A stretch of 64,000 nt of DNA from Adenanthera pavonina (GCA_026686845.1 JAIVEN010000024.1:4637501-4701500), one strand, 5' to 3'; shown: positions 1-13,468, counted from the first letter of the stretch. Translations and numbers: made by a program. The notes: generated by a model from the sequence alone, not told the origin.

Positions 1-2052
1 CGAAATCCACCGATTGAAATAGATGAAATGGGGTTAATGAACTGTATTGTGGTGTTCTTGTTGCTTGGGTGTAAGTTTTGAAGGGATTATATGTATTTAG
101 AGCTTAACCCTAGGTTGTTCTTGGTTGAGAGTATGAGGAATCCAAGTTGTATGGAATTGTGTAGTATTTGAATGGTTCCTAAGAGCTTATCGATGCATGG
201 AAGGGGTGTTGGAAACTTGGGTTAGGCTAAAGTGGTTGAATTGTGATGTTTGGTTATCGGGATATTGTGTTAATGGAAGAATTGTGTTATTATGAAGGTT
301 GTTTGGTTAACCGAGAGGGGTTCAAGCGTGTTGGGCAATTCGAGAAGTTCCTGGAATTCATGTGTGTGGTGTTGACAACCTGAGGTAATCGGGGTGTTTG
401 TTTGTATTGTATTGTATGATAGTATGTATATTTATATATATATATGCATGTTTCTTTCATACCACGATATTGATATGTGTGTGTGTGCTGTTTTCTATAT
501 ATCGTGGTATGCACGCAACTAGACGATGATGTGATGACTATGATGATGATTATGATGATGATATTGACATGATATGGCATGATGCATACATGACATTGTG
601 ATATGATGATGATGACTATATGATGATAATTGAGGATCATCACATGGCATTGTGAGATTGCGATATATAGTGGATTTGGTGGTGATGACGATACGATATA
701 TGATGATATGAAAAATGATGATATGAGATATGATTAGGGAGGATAAGGATGGGATCCCTGTCACTAAATCCTCCCTTATGGCCAGGGGAGCCAGGCGGCA
801 GTAGACTGCACCTTCCCTAAATCACCACCAATTCGAGGTGGTCTAAGGGAAGGAGATCCACGGTCTGAGCACTGGTGTAACCTTTGGCCGGGTTGCATTA
901 GTGTAAGGTGAGCTTGATAATGTCCCGGAATCAATCTCCACCGACTGTTGGAAGGGAGTTACCTATATGAAATGTCTTGTTATGATGATAGCCCGTGGTT
1001 CTAGCTGTGTGCGAGGGAGACATGCATACCATTCATTCACATTGCATTCATGAGTTATATGAGATAAATGTATATATATATATGTATGTATGTGGTTATT
1101 CCCAGTTACTGAGACACTATCTCACACCCCTCTCCCATGAACTAAGCTTTCAGGTGACGGTTCAGGCACTAGTCCGGAGAAGACGCGGGAGTAGTTACAT
1201 ATGTGGGAATAGTCTATGTAGCATTTGTAAATTGGATATTGTATCTTATGCCAAGTAGGATAGAATGGTTTGTAATGGATGTATGATATTAATGAGGATG
1301 TTTATGGATAAATGTATGTATGGCTATATATGTTGTATGTATGGTTGCATGGTTTTGGAGGTTGAGAAGTCAGTATGTTGGTGTTTGTGATCCCAGAGTG
1401 GTTTTGGGCCTCATTGGTGTGTTTTAGGACATGTAGCCCATTTTTCATGAAGGGGGTTCCAAGGGGTCAAATCCCAGAGGAGTGGTTCCTTTGAGGTGAA
1501 ACCTCTTTGTACAAGTTGGTTTGAGTGTTTTGGACCTGTATGATTGGTCTCTGAGTGACCAATTGCCTTTGGTGGCTATTGGAGATGGTTAGTGGTGAGT
1601 TTTGGTCCATAAGTGGCCAAAACGGTGTCAAGAGTCCAGAATCTCCATACGGAGTTAGATTGAGATAAAAGAGGTATCTATGGATAGATTGGGACTAGAT
1701 TGACTTGTAGGAGTTGGAATCAAGTCAATCGAAGGTCGAAGCATAAAGTTATGCACGTTGGAAATTCTCCCTAGAGTATGAAAGTTGCTGATATTCCATA
1801 TCAGCATGGGATGCCACGGCTCCAATGTCCAGGCAGCGGCGCCAGCAAAGACAGAAGCGATGGTGAAACAAGGGAGGCCAGAGCCGCGACAGTACTGTAG
1901 CGGCTACGGCCCCAGTCTAGTTTTTGGTGTTTTCGAGTTCATTTTTGCTGTTCCAAATTTTTGAAGAGTTGTTTTAAGTCGTTTGGGTTATGTTTGGTTA
2001 AATTATAGAGTTTTTGGTCAATTCTGGAGGTGTTAGGAGGTAGGGTATTACA
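1..2052 (+). mobile_element. Ty3/gypsy Tekay-like LTR, right-hand part
   Basis: The block ends in GGTATTACA, the usual 3' end of Ty3/gypsy LTRs, and what follows at 2053 is the middle of a Sirevirus env-like gene, so the right boundary is sharp. The start lies outside the window. No coding sequence is visible. It contains an AT dinucleotide run (about 425-446), an ATG/ATGATG-rich stretch (520-745), a conserved-looking GC-richer patch (770-910) and a second one near 1810-1915. Its sequence is unlike the other gypsy LTRs here, so it belongs to a different family. Assignment to Tekay/Del rests on general LTR character and the terminus only. Confidence 0.6.
520..745. repeat. ATG/TGATGA low-complexity tract
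   Basis: Imperfect TGATGA and GATATGATG repeats run for about 225 bases inside the LTR. Open frames through this stretch read as histidine/isoleucine runs on the minus strand and are by-products of the repeat, not genes. Confidence 0.8.
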
Positions 2053-2354
2053 TGGTAGAAAGCGTCAAGTTTGCCAACCTTCAGAATGAAGTTCAGGAGA
2101 TAGTCGAAGATGCTGAGGATGACCTGCCTGAGTCACCACCATCCATACCTCTTCCTCAGATACCTTCTGATTTGCCATTTGTTACTGTTCCTCTTCATGC
2201 AATTCTAGTGTCACAGGTTCCTCCTCCTACTGTGCACATTCAAGCCCCTGATGATGCCCAAAAGAGGGAGAAGAAATCTGAGCAAACTGGGAAGATTGGA
2301 GCAGGACATTCTGGCAAGACCTACAGCAAGAAATCCAAGCCCAAGAAAAAATGA
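2053..2354 (+). pseudogene. Sirevirus env-like protein, C-terminal fragment
   Basis: About 100 codons survive. They carry a proline-rich stretch, the segment DLPFVTVPLHAILVS and a lysine-rich tail ending KKSKPKKK before the stop at 2354. The same arrangement ends the env-like genes at 26672-27790 and 48929-51133, which identifies the fragment. Its upstream part is outside the window, because the LTR at 1-2052 is inserted here; the ATG at 2052 is created by the junction and is not a real start. It is clearly more diverged than the other two copies, so it represents another subfamily. Function of the protein is unknown. It sits where Sireviruses carry their third ORF, between pol and the 3' LTR. 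Confidence 0.75.
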
Positions 2355-2628
2355 TTAGATCTTAGGGTTGCTTGGTTTTACTTGTACAACTTGTTTCCCT
2401 CTTGCTTTTGTTTGTTTTTTTTTTGTTTGCAATATCACTTGTACTGAAATGACTATCTTGCTTTGAAATACTGTGTTTGCAATGTCATACATTAATACAA
2501 TGAGATTCCATATTTTCCTTCTGATATGCTCTATATACTGAACTTATCTTTGAACTTTAATGTATATGGGGACCTCTTAAAAGCAAACCCAAGTACTAAT
2601 CTAGTTTACAAGTTGTTTTGTCATCGTC

Positions 2629-2642
2629 AAAAAGGGGGAGAA
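2629..2642 (+). other. Sirevirus polypurine tract
   Basis: AAAAAGGGGGAGAA lies directly before the LTR start at 2643. It is the priming site for plus-strand DNA synthesis. The 270 bases between the env-like stop and this tract are 3' untranslated sequence without other visible signals. Confidence 0.85.
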
Positions 2643-4121
2643 TGTTCAATCAAGTGTTTTAACGATTCCAAACAACTGAAGCTTGGAAGAAAAATATCAA
2701 AGGAGTAAAAGAGAACTCAAGTGAAGAAATCCAAGAAGAAATGAGTATAGAATTAGTTTGTAGGATTTCTCACAGTGTTCACAGAGTAAAAGGCTTTGAT
2801 CTTGCACTACTGATTTTAAATAAGTATTTTTCAACTATTCTATACTAACTTATGTTAAATTTGAAAAATAATGACTAATAGAAGAATTTTGAACTGTTAA
2901 ACTCCATATGTGTAGTTTGAAAATTCAAACTTTGGTAACTGAAATTTGAAGTTACAGAGATGTTACATCTAACAGATGAATTTTAGGTTATTGAAATTCG
3001 AATTTTGAGACAAGTATAATTTGTGAAAATTCAAAATTTGTCTGAAGCTATGTCAAAGTAAGTTTCACTGACAGATGAACTTTGGTTTTGAAAGTTCAAA
3101 CTTTGGAATGGAAATGTATAAGTTTTATAAGAGGTCTCTCTGACAGACGAATCTTGAAAGCTCAAAATTCGAATTTCGAAAGGTAGAACTTTAGTGCCAT
3201 ATTAAGTTGCTCACTGACAGACAAATTTTAAATTCCCAAAATTTGAACTTCGAGTGCACTGTAACAATATGAGACAACTATTCACACTTAACAGATGCAC
3301 TTTAAACTTGAAAATTCATATGTTCTAACATGGGAATATTTGTCAAAACCAAAATTTGAATTTCACTTTTAAACAGATGAACTTTTTAAGTTCAATGTTA
3401 AAGTCTTTAACTTATGATCTCTGCAAAATTCATCTGTTGACACCCTAAAATTCGAATTTTGAGTGTCAAATGCATTAAATGTGATTGGTGAAAGGCTAGT
3501 TTTATAGAGTGACTGTTAGGTAATGTCTCTAATGGCTAGATCTTTTGTCTAACGCATAATTAAGACACAAATCTATAAATGGAACTTCATTTGAAGTTAT
3601 GGAAAATATTTTTACACTGTATATTCTGAAACTCTATCAAAATCATTAGGCAAAACCTTCTACTAACTTCCACTTCCTTTATTGCACCTTAACTATCATA
3701 TATACTCTATATTAAAGAGTTTCTCTTGTTATAAACAATCCTCTCTTCATCTGGAAGAAATATTTTCTTGTGAGGGGATTTCACAAGGGATTTGGGAGAC
3801 ACTTTGCTAGAGTGTAGAGTGAGAATTTGTAAGTTCTTATAACAGAGCACAAGGTTGTACTGTGGTATTGTAAGGAGCCCACTAAATTCTTGCAATATAG
3901 TGGAAAATCTCAAGTGGTAGCTTGAGGACTGGACGTAGGTCAAGAGGAAGAGACCGAATCAGGATAAATCTGTGTCTTCCTTTCCTCTACCTTGTAAACT
4001 GCTCTATTATATTCTGCACTCTGCTTTTCTGTAACTTTTGCTTTCAATGCTCTTTTACAATTTTGCAAAAAATTTCAAACTTCCTAATTCACCCTCTCTT
4101 GGGAAGCTAGCAGACCTAACA
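2643..4121 (+). mobile_element. Sirevirus 3' LTR (element H)
   Basis: The LTR begins TGTTCAATCAAGTG and ends GCAGACCTAACA, matching the termini of the LTRs at 28101-29759, 44239-45822 and 46967-48618. It is preceded by a polypurine tract and env-like sequence, so it is the 3' LTR of an element whose body extends left of the window. It carries the recurrent motif pair ACAGACGAA and AAATTCGAATTT seen in all LTRs of this family. To its right, gypsy LTR sequence resumes mid-repeat, so the element inserted into, or recombined with, the 3' LTR of chromovirus A. Confidence 0.85.
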
Positions 4122-6164
4122 CATATATCATCTTCATATCATACCATACTTTCACTAAATCCTAAAGCAACATAAAAACTTGAAGAAACATATTTAAAAT
4201 CACATTTATAAATTTACACAAAAGCTCTTAATTCATGGCCATTGTGAGCAAAATCAAGTTAATGATCAATTGCTTTCTCCTTTCCTTTCTCTTCCATGGA
4301 GGTCTTGCCATTGTTGCCACCTAAGCATAGTTAATATGTGGGAGGGTGAGATTCAAAGAATCTCAATAGATAAATCCCATACATACCATCATATCATCAC
4401 ATTTTTCATAGAAACATCACAAAAACTCATCATATAGGCACATTTAAACATAGAAATTTTATAAAAATTTTGGTAGAGTTTTGTTTTGCAAAATGGATAT
4501 CCTAGGGCTCAAAACCCCTCATACAACTCAGTAAACATCATAGAAATATCAAAATCAACATTTCATATATATGCCATAGTGTCAAATGTCAAAGAAACAA
4601 TAATGACACTGTGATGTTAGTAAAGGGAATTAGCTACCTTTTTGTGTTCCAATGGTTTCCACACTTGGTACACCACTTCTTGGATCTTCTAACACTTCCT
4701 TGAACTTAGATATATCATCATTTAATCAATTCAGCCACTGAATTCAAGAGAAACACCATACATTGCTCACTAAACCCTAACTTTTTCACTTAACTTTCCC
4801 TTGAGTTTTTCTTGAGTCCATCACTTGTACTTGACTAATTTGGACCCAAGAAATCCATTTTTGGGGTCAAAAAATTGAAATTACAACACAAAATAGGAAC
4901 CCATTTGTGCCAAGAATCATGGAAAATGGGAGAAAATTGCTACACTTCATAAGACAACAAACAACTTCCATATTCAAGCTTTAAATGAACATTCTATCAT
5001 TTCCCCTATGTTTTATGGTTGATTAACCTATTTTATTGCTAAATCCATGACATGGCTAAAACCCTAAGGTAAGGAGGAAGGGAAATTAATGCATGGGTCA
5101 TGCTTTAAAGACCATAGATAGCAAGCTTGAAGTGATGGAAGATAACTTACCCCTTGAGCTTTCAAATTTTGCATTGAGTTTTCTCTTCTCTTTTCTCTCT
5201 TTCTCTCTTCTTTCTTTACATTTTTCTTACCTCTATTTGCTTCTGGTTCTCTCATGAAAATGTAGAAGAAAGAGGGTGACTAAAGGACTTAATAATGTGG
5301 CTTAATGATACAACTAATCATGATTAACACTTAACTAACTTAGGTTATTTTTTGGCCAAAAATTGTCAACTTCTTGGAGAAGTTTTCTCCAAAAAATTGT
5401 GCTGCCCAAGCTGCCCCAAATCCATGCCTAATGAGAGTATTTCAAGTGTCCAATCTGCTCAATTTTTCCTAGTCCAAATATATCTTGAACCGGGTAATTT
5501 TTAACCGTACTGATAAAACTGCTTTTTATTGTAATTTAGCATTTTTGCACTACAGGACTATTCCAATTTTATTTTTATATTTTCATAATTATCCTATCCC
5601 AAATGATATCTATGTATGGCCCATATTCTATCCCGATTACCTTTTAACCGTCCGTAGAGCCCACAATTTACTTTATCAGCTTTAAGTTACTTTTTGACAC
5701 TCGACATTGATTATTTCTTTATCCTTGAACATTAACCCTTAGTGCCAAATATCATTGGACTTCTCTTGCCGAGGGCTTCATTTTGATAGTAATTTTACAA
5801 TTTTACAAAATTACCCCTAACTCAGGGTTAAATTATAATTTCTAAAACTTTCGGGTCATTAGGTGTAATTTTCTCCACGAGATTTTCTATTTCTCCACGT
5901 AATATTTAAAAATTTTGGGACATGCATGTCATTTTATAATTTTTTAGGGTTAAAAATATAATTTTCTCATTTTTCCATCCAAATTTTTTAGGGTTAAAAA
6001 TATAATTTTCTCATTTTTTCATCCAACTAGAAAAAATAATCTCTTTACCCTATTTCACACAAAAAGGTGTATGTCTGTTTTCATGAATTCCTTGCACATT
6101 TCATATTATTATTCATTTCTTACTCTTTCATAACTAGTATCCAGTGAAATTTTAGGATATTACA
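4122..6164 (-). mobile_element. 3' LTR of chromovirus A (interrupted)
   Basis: Read on the minus strand the LTR starts TGTAATATCCTAAAATTTC at 6164 and runs to 4122, where Sirevirus H cuts it. It aligns closely with the 5' LTR of the same element (15620-17363), for example 4122-4300 against 16181-16350, supporting an LTR pair. It keeps about 820 bases (roughly 5001-5815) that are deleted from the 5' LTR. The missing left end should lie beyond element H, outside the window. Confidence 0.85.
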
Positions 6165-6178
6165 TTTCTACCCCCTTA
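6165..6178 (-). other. Polypurine tract of chromovirus A
   Basis: On the minus strand TAAGGGGGTAGAAA directly precedes the LTR start at 6164, the expected place for the plus-strand primer. Confidence 0.8.
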
Positions 6179-6212
6179 AATTAAATTTCATAGTCAAAAT
6201 TTAAAATATACC

Positions 6213-9200
6213 TTATGTAAATAGTGTTAGATACTTCTGTCGCATGGTTGACTCCATCTCCTAGGTTTTTTTTTTTGTAGATAAGTCTTTCCAGACCACC
6301 TTTGCTAGAGGAATGTCTTTGTTCCTCAACTATTTGACTCGATAATCTATTATTCTTTTAGGTAATATATTAAAGCAAAGATTATCTTGTAAGTCAATAC
6401 ATTCATGTTCTATAATATATAAAGGGTCTAGCTAATATTTCTTTAATTGAGAGACATGGAATACACTATGAATTTGACTTAAATTTGGTGGTAGGACTAA
6501 CTAGTAAGCTACATGTCTGGCTTTTGAAAGAATTTCAAAAGGTCCAATGTACTTGGGACTAAGCTTTTCATTTTTTAAAAATTGACCAACTCCAGTTGTA
6601 GGAGATACTTTAAGAAAAACATAGTCTCCTACTTCAAATTCCAATGGCTTTCTTCTTTGGTCTACATAACTCTTTTGCCTACTTTCATTAATAACTTTTT
6701 CTTTATCATTTCAATGGCTTTCTTCTTTAGTCTGCATAACTCTTTTGCCTACTTTGAGCTATTAATAACTGGAAGTTTAGTCTATGATATCTAGACCTAT
6801 CAATTGCCTTTCACCCAATTTTGTCCAACAAAGTGGGGACCTGCATTTCCTACCATACAGTACTTCATAAGGTGCCATCTGAATACTGGAATGATAATTG
6901 TTGCTATAGGCGAATTCTGCAAAAGGTAGGTATACATCCCAGTTTACTTTCATCTCTAGCACATAAGCCCTTAGCATATCTTCTAATATCTGAATCATCC
7001 TTTCAGTCTGTCCTTCAGCCTGGGGGTGATATGCTATACTAAATCTTAATTTAGTACCTATGGCTTGTTGTAATGATCTCCAAAAGTTTAAGGTAAATCT
7101 TGGATATCGATCTAATATGATACTACTTGGCACTCCATGTAATCTTACTATCTCTTTCACATATAGTTGTGATAATCTATCCAGTGTATATGTTTACCTC
7201 ATGGCTAAGAAGTGTGCTGACTTTGTTAGCTTGTCCACTATTACCCAAATTGCATCATATCCTAACGATGTTCAAAGTAATCCCATTATGAAATCCATTA
7301 AAATACTGTCACATTTCCATTCTGGGATTTGTAGTGGATGTAACAATCCAGCAGGCTTCTAATGCTTTATTTTTACTCTTTGACACACTAGGTATCTAAA
7401 CACATACTGAGTAATATCCCTTTTTATACCAGGTAACCAAAACACTTTCTTTAAATCATGATACATTTTTGTAATACCTGGATGAATACCTCTGCCAAAA
7501 CCTTTTCTCTTAACTTTGCTACTGGTGGTACAAAAACTCTCTTTTGAAATCTCATTAAACTATTTTCTGATACATTAAATCTCTGTATCTCTCCATATCC
7601 CTTCTTTTCTTTAACAAACCTTACAAACTCATCATCGTGCTGGGCTTTCAATAAATCATTTAAAAATTCATTGCCAATTTTGGTCTCATGCATCTATAAA
7701 ATTAAGTGCATATCTCTATAATCCTCCAGCATTTTCATTTCACAAATCATTATATAGGATATGTGAATAGTTGTTCTGCTCAATGCATCAGCCACTACAT
7801 TAGCTTTTCCTAGATGGTAATTTATAGAATGATCGTAATCTTTGAATAACTCCATCCATCATCTTTGCTGTGCATTTAATTATTTTTTATCTTCTAAGTA
7901 TTTAAGGCTTTTGTGGTCACAAAACACTTATACTATTCCACCATAAAGATGGTGTCTCCAGATCTTGAGAGCATGCACTATAGCCGCAAGTTCTAAATCG
8001 TGAGTGGGATAGTTTTCTTCATGTAGTTTTAATTGCTTAGAAGCATAAGTTACCACTCTAACTTCCTGCATTAGTACACAACATAACCTGTGCTTACTTG
8101 CATCTGTATAAAGCACAAAAGGTTCTTTGGGATCAGGTATAGTTAATACAAGTGGAGTAGTTAACCTATGCTTTAGTTCATGAAAACTATTTTTGCAATT
8201 CTTATCCCACACAAAAGGTTTGTCTTTTAGAGTAAGTCTTGTAAGTGGCAATGCAATTCGAGAAAAGTCTTGTATTAAGCATCTGTAATAGCTAGCTAAA
8301 CCAAGAAAACTTCTTATTTCAGTTACGGTCTTGGGTCGCTCCCACTTTAGGACAGCATCTACTTTACTTGGATCTACTACAACCACGTCCTTAGAGACGA
8401 TGTGCCCCCAGAACTGTATACTATGAGCCAAAACTCACACTTGCTTAGTTTAACATACATCTTTCTTTCTTTTAAAATTGTCAGAACTAATCTCAAATGT
8501 ATTTTGTTCTCCTCTAAAGACTTGGAGTATACGAATATGTCATCGATAAAGGCCACAACAAATTTATCTAAGTAGGGCCAGAAAATCCTATTCATGTAGT
8601 CCACAAAAATTGCTGGAGCATTTGTCAGACCAAATGGCATCACTAAAAATTCATGGTGCACATTACGAGTTCTAAAAGCAGTTTTGCGAACATCCTCCAC
8701 CTTTATCCTTAATTGATGATACCCTGATCGTAAGTGAATTTCTTAAAACATAGTAGCACTAGCCAACTGATCTAATAGGTCATCAATTCTAGGTAAGGGG
8801 TATTTATTCTTTAATGTTACCTTGTTCAGTTCCCTATAATCAATGTATAATCAGAGGTTCCCATCTTTTTTCCTTACAAATAATACTAGAGCACCCCATG
8901 GAGAAACGCTAGGTCTAATGAATCCTTTTTCTAATAACTCCTCAATTTGCTTCTTTAATTCAACTAACTTAGGTGGGGCCATTTTGTATGGTGCTTTGGA
9001 TATCGGGTCCGTTACTGGTGCTAAGTCTATGGCAAATTCAACCTCTCTTTCTAGTGGTAAATCTTTAAAATCCTTTGGAAATACTTCTAGAAATTCCTTT
9101 ACAACTGGCATCCTTTCAATCTCTTCATCAACTACCACATTAACTAAGAAGAAAACTAAATAGGCTAAACATCCTTTTCCTAAACATCTCTTAACTTGAG

Positions 9201-9573
9201 CGATTAATATAAAATTTAGCTTAGTCTCAGTATTTGGAATATTTTCTGGGGTAGGCAAGATTAGCACTTTATTTTTGCAGTTGAGGAGAATATTATTAGG
9301 TGAGAGCTAGTTCATGCCTATTATGACATTTATATCTAGAAATGGCATGCATATAAGGTCTAATGTGGTGCGGTAATGTTCATATTGTACAATGCAATTT
9401 AGGCAGACATGAGATGTGATTGCTTGATTACTGGTGGGTGTGGACACATTCAAATCATTTGGCAACTTAATTATAATTAGACCCAACCCTTTAGCACACT
9501 TATAGGAAATGAAAGAATGAGTAGCACCTAAATCAAATAAGGCATGCACAAGATAATAGTTTACTTTAATCAT
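6213..9573 (-). pseudogene. Chromovirus A polyprotein: protease, RT, RNase H, integrase, chromodomain
   Basis: A decayed Ty3/gypsy pol, in order on the minus strand. The aspartic protease (9573-9307) has LFDLGATHSFIS, where the usual DSG is DLG. Reverse transcriptase (about 9000-8430) has AFIDDIFVYS. RNase H (8170-7930) has LYTDASK. Integrase (about 7450-6780) retains SIILDRYPRF and GQTERMIQ. A GPF-type motif (KYIGPFEIL, near 6550) follows, then a C-terminal chromodomain (about 6360-6215) beginning IIDYRVK and ending MRQKY. The chromodomain places it among chromoviruses, most like Tekay/Del. It would make the enzymes for reverse transcription and integration. Numerous in-frame stops and frameshifts split it, including a TGG to TAG change at the chromodomain tryptophan, so it is inactive. 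The final stop is at 6213-6215, close to the polypurine tract. Confidence 0.9.
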
Positions 9574-9603
9574 ACCTTCAATGAGATTAGGTGATTGTCA
9601 GAC

Positions 9604-9834
9604 CTCTTGCTGTGTAAGAGCGAAGACCCTTCCCTGTGCTTATGGTTTGGTCCATGCTATCTCTACTCTGCAATCTCTAGCAAAGTGTCCAAGTTTTCCA
9701 CATCTAAAGCATACATTCTGCCCAGCTAAACATGGTCTTCCACCATGTGTCTTACCACATTGCTCATATATTAGGGCTTCTTTCTACACCTCTCTCTACA
9801 TATCTCTTTGCATAAATCATCCTCCTTCTCTTTT
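9604..9834 (-). pseudogene. Chromovirus A gag, C-terminal part with zinc knuckle
   Basis: The minus strand reads a CCHC nucleic-acid-binding knuckle at 9670-9711 (CFRCGKLGHFARDC) in the same region as the start of pol. A second cysteine-containing stretch (YEQCGKTHGG) precedes it. Gag proteins form the particle and package RNA. The frame is interrupted at 9835 by the solo LTR 9835-11530 and continues at 11531. Several stops are present. Confidence 0.85.
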
Positions 9835-11530
9835 TGTTGGAGATTGTGCCCTAGGCCAATCATTGTATTATGAACATTTTACTTCATTATGAAAAAGAAG
9901 GTGTTTTTTCTTACATTATTATATTGTTTGCATGTTTTTCTTTATAATAATATCCTTGGATAAATTATTTTATCCTAAATGTCCTTAGTTAATCATTTTT
10001 ATGGGAACAATGATGAATTAAGGCTAGTATGATTTTGATTGATAATGATGCGATAATTATATATAAAGATACAAATCAAAATCATAAGCTCATGTTAGAG
10101 AATAGACACTAGATCGACCCGTCATGAGATAGTTGCATGGTTCCATTAGCATATCTCATATATAACTGTGCCACTAAGCCCCAAGACCTGAGATCACCAT
10201 AGTTTCCTACATGGTGAACACTATACTTTGGCATAGTCAAAAGTCACCTTTAATCAGGAGATCATAAAGGCTATGATTGGGCATAGTGGAACTCATGTGG
10301 AGGAAGATGAATGGTCAAAATGGAATTTATCCCTCTAATTAAAGGACAGATATATCTAGGCCCCTCGATGAGTGAGACTGAAAAATGTATGCTTGTGCTC
10401 AAATGGAAGAGTTTCCATTTGTTCTGTCAGTCTGCTCAAAAGATTGAGAAAGCGATGGTCGAGTAAACTGAGGATGATGTTTTCATGCCCCATACTTGAC
10501 CTATATATCATGAGACAAAAATGGTGTGATCGGGTTATATGATAAGTTACATCGGATCACCGATCTCATATGATTTGGATAGTCACAATGTCTTTCTAGA
10601 GGTCACTTGTGACTTGTGGGTCCAATAGTGTTATTAGCCCACTGCCAACATCATATGGGCCTACAGGGTTGAACACAAGAATAGGCCAACTCGAGCTAGA
10701 ATATCCAAATTTATTGAATCTAAAATGTGTCTAGATTCAATGAATTTAATGTTCAATTTAGGGTGATTGAGTTATATATATATTATAAAATTCAAAATAT
10801 ATATATATGTTTGATATATTATATATTTTATATATATTATATTATTTTGAAATATATATATTGTTCAAATTAATTTAAATGAATTAGTTTTAAATTTAAT
10901 TCTATATGATAGATTTAAATTGAAACTAATTTCATAATCTAAATTTGATTTTTATGATAAATTAAATCTAGATTTGATTTTGGATATATATTAGATAGTT
11001 AGTTTAAATTTAATCTATTAGATACATTTAAATTCAAACTAATCTATTTAATTAATATTTGATTTAGTTTAAATTATTGATTTAAATTAAACAAATACCA
11101 AATCCTCTCTATATATTGAGATAGACTAGGATTATTTGAGAGAGAATCAACACAATTTCGAATCATCCTAGAGAGAGAGTGGACGTACACTTAGAGAGAG
11201 ACTGTATGGATGAACGATAAATAGTGGCTGTACAGATGAATGACAAATAGCGGCTGTACAGATAAAAATTGAGGGTGTACGGATGTATGGACGTACATAA
11301 ACAAAGGTGCTAGCACGCCATTTGAGTTGGACTCACTGTTCATGTGGATACTGGTAGAGGGAGCTGACCAGTTGCGTTAGTTCTTAGGGTCTGACAAAAT
11401 GAAAAAGAATACCAAGGGACGCACCGGAGGTAAATTCTTTTTCTACATCTTAATCTAAACAACATTGACAGATCCATGGGAGGGAATCTCTTGATAGTTT
11501 TCTGCTATATGTGTGCTGAAATTCCTAACA
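9835..11530 (+). mobile_element. Solo LTR, TGTTGGAG family (copy 1)
   Basis: A 1,696-base repeat with TG...CA ends, TGTTGGAGATTGTGCCC at the left and ATTCCTAACA at the right. It is flanked by CTTTT and CTTCT, a 5-base target duplication with one mismatch, and sits within gag of chromovirus A. No internal region or second LTR is attached, so it is a solo LTR. Copies lie at 24167-25975 (opposite strand) and 63538-64000. The middle (10740-11080) is extremely AT-rich, and 11180-11300 has a few copies of a GTACGGAT/GTACAGAT-type short repeat. The family looks like Ty1/copia by its termini; no coding sequence is present to prove it. Confidence 0.85.
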
Positions 11531-11841
11531 CTTCTACCTCCCCTTCTACCTCTTCTATTATTCCTTGACCTTTTTCTTTTCTTACTTTACTCTCCTTCTT
11601 CAAATATAACTCTTCTTATACCAGTTGGGACAGAAGAAATAAAGCCTTTATGATTCAAGCTTCCTTCAGTGATCCTACTGACCTCAACTAGCGTATTGAA
11701 CTCTCTAATCCCTATAGGTGTGACTCTTTCTCTTATAGCCAGTTTCAAACCTCTTTCCAACTTTTTGGTCTTCCATCATTCATCATCATGTTGCTGTAAG
11801 TATGTAGAATACCTTGCCAATTGTATAAAAGTAGCTACATA
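11531..11841 (-). pseudogene. Chromovirus A gag, middle part
   Basis: The minus-strand reading contains FIQLARYSTYL and KKLERGLKLAIRERV, the pattern of the retrotransposon gag core domain, upstream of the zinc-knuckle part. It is bounded by the solo LTR ending at 11530 and the solo Sirevirus LTR starting at 11842. The five bases 11837-11841 (ACATA) are one copy of the latter's target duplication. Confidence 0.8.
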
Positions 11842-13468
11842 TGTTAGATAAGCTGGCTTCCCAAGAGGGGGGGTGAATTGGGAAGATTAAAAATTTTTTG
11901 CAAAATGTCAAGAGAGTGAAGAAAGCAAAGTATAGATGGTAAAACAGAGTATAAATGAATAAACTATAAAAATTGCAGTAAAGAGAAGAAAACTCAGATA
12001 TTTATCCTGGTTCGGTCTCTCCACTTGACCTACGTCCAGTTCTCAAGTCACCACTTGAGATTTTTCACTATTCTGCAAGAATTCAATGGGCTTCTTGCAA
12101 ATGTCTCAGTACAAAGATGATGCTCTGTTTCTAGAGCTCACTCTTTCACTCTATGCACTCTTACTAAGTGCTTCCCCAATCCCTTGTGATATCCCCTCAC
12201 AAGAAAATCTTTCTTCCAGATGAAGATAAGATTGTTTACAATGATTAAACTCTCTTAAATAGAGTGTATATGAAAGTTGAAGTACAAAGTATTGAAGTGT
12301 GAGTAAGAGACTTTGAGTAGATGATTTGACAGAGTTTCAGTATATACAAAGTTAAAATTGTTTTCCACAGCTTCAAATGATGTTATATTTATAGATTTAG
12401 GTCTCAACTATCCATTAGAGATAAAATCTATCCGTTGGAGAAATTATCCAATGGTTACTTTGAAAAACTATCCGTTAACCAACCGCATTTAATGCTTCTG
12501 ACATTCTGAAATTCAAATTTCAGTTGGTCAACAGACGAATTTCACAGAAATTGAAGGTTAAAGACTTCAACGTTGAATATCCGAAGTTCGTCTGTCATGA
12601 AGTAAAGTTCGAATTTTGATCTTTGGAAAATGTTTCTATGTTGTGACATACGAATTTTCATGTTTGAAAATGTTCTGTTAAGCATGAACAGTATTTTCAA
12701 TTTGCTACAGTGCCTTCGAAATTTGAATTTTGGAACCCCAAAATTCATCTATCCGTAGCTAGTTTATAAGGCACAGTAGTTCATCTAATTCGAAAATCGA
12801 ATTTTCAAAAGGCAAAGTTCATCTGTCAGAGAGACCTCTTTTCAGACCTACTTCAAAATTCGAATTTATAAATACTGTCATTCATATGTCAACATATCAT
12901 TGTAACAAACTTACAAGCTTAGTATCTGAAATTCAAATTTTCATGTTCAAAGTTCGTCTGTTAGTGAGCAATTTTGAAATCCAATCTAAACTTGGTTTCA
13001 GATGAACTTTGACATAATTTCAAACGAATTTCTTTAGTTTTCGTAAGTTACTTTTTGTCTGAAATTCGAATTTTCAAAACCCAAAGTTTATCTGTTACTA
13101 AATGCTCCTTTCAGGCACTTATCAAAATTCAAATTTTCTCAAGTCAAAATTCATCTGTCAAAGAGACCTCTTTTTAGACTTGTTCATTTTTAGTACGAAA
13201 TTCGAATTTCCAAAGCCAAAGTTCGAATTTCCAAGATGACAAATCAGTATAAACCTTTCAAACTTCGTCTGTTGGTGGGTGTTTTTCAAATATTCCATGT
13301 TTTAACATAGAATCAAGGTTTTAAAACATATTTTCACCAAATCAAAGTCTTTTACTCAAATCAAAACATTTCTAAACATCCTACATGAATCCTTGCACTA
13401 ATTTCTCCAGAATTTCCTCACTTGAACTTGAAGGTTGGTTTGGAATCATCAAAACACTTGATTCAACA
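11842..13468 (-). mobile_element. Solo Sirevirus LTR in gag, TSD ACATA
   Basis: A complete 1,627-base LTR on the minus strand (TGTTGAATCAAGTG at 13468 to TAACA at 11842). It is flanked by the perfect 5-base duplication ACATA at 11837-11841 and 13469-13473. There is no internal sequence, so unequal recombination between two LTRs has removed the body. It carries repeated ACAGACGAA/GACGAATTT and AAATTCGAATTT motifs, as in the other LTRs of the family. Confidence 0.95.

Noticed and set aside
290..764. Minus-strand open frames rich in histidine and isoleucine
   Set aside because: Produced by the ATG/TGATGA low-complexity tract; no protein character.
2052..2054. ATG at 2052 as the start of a 100-codon gene
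   Set aside because: The A comes from the LTR end TATTACA; the codon is a junction artefact within an older gene.
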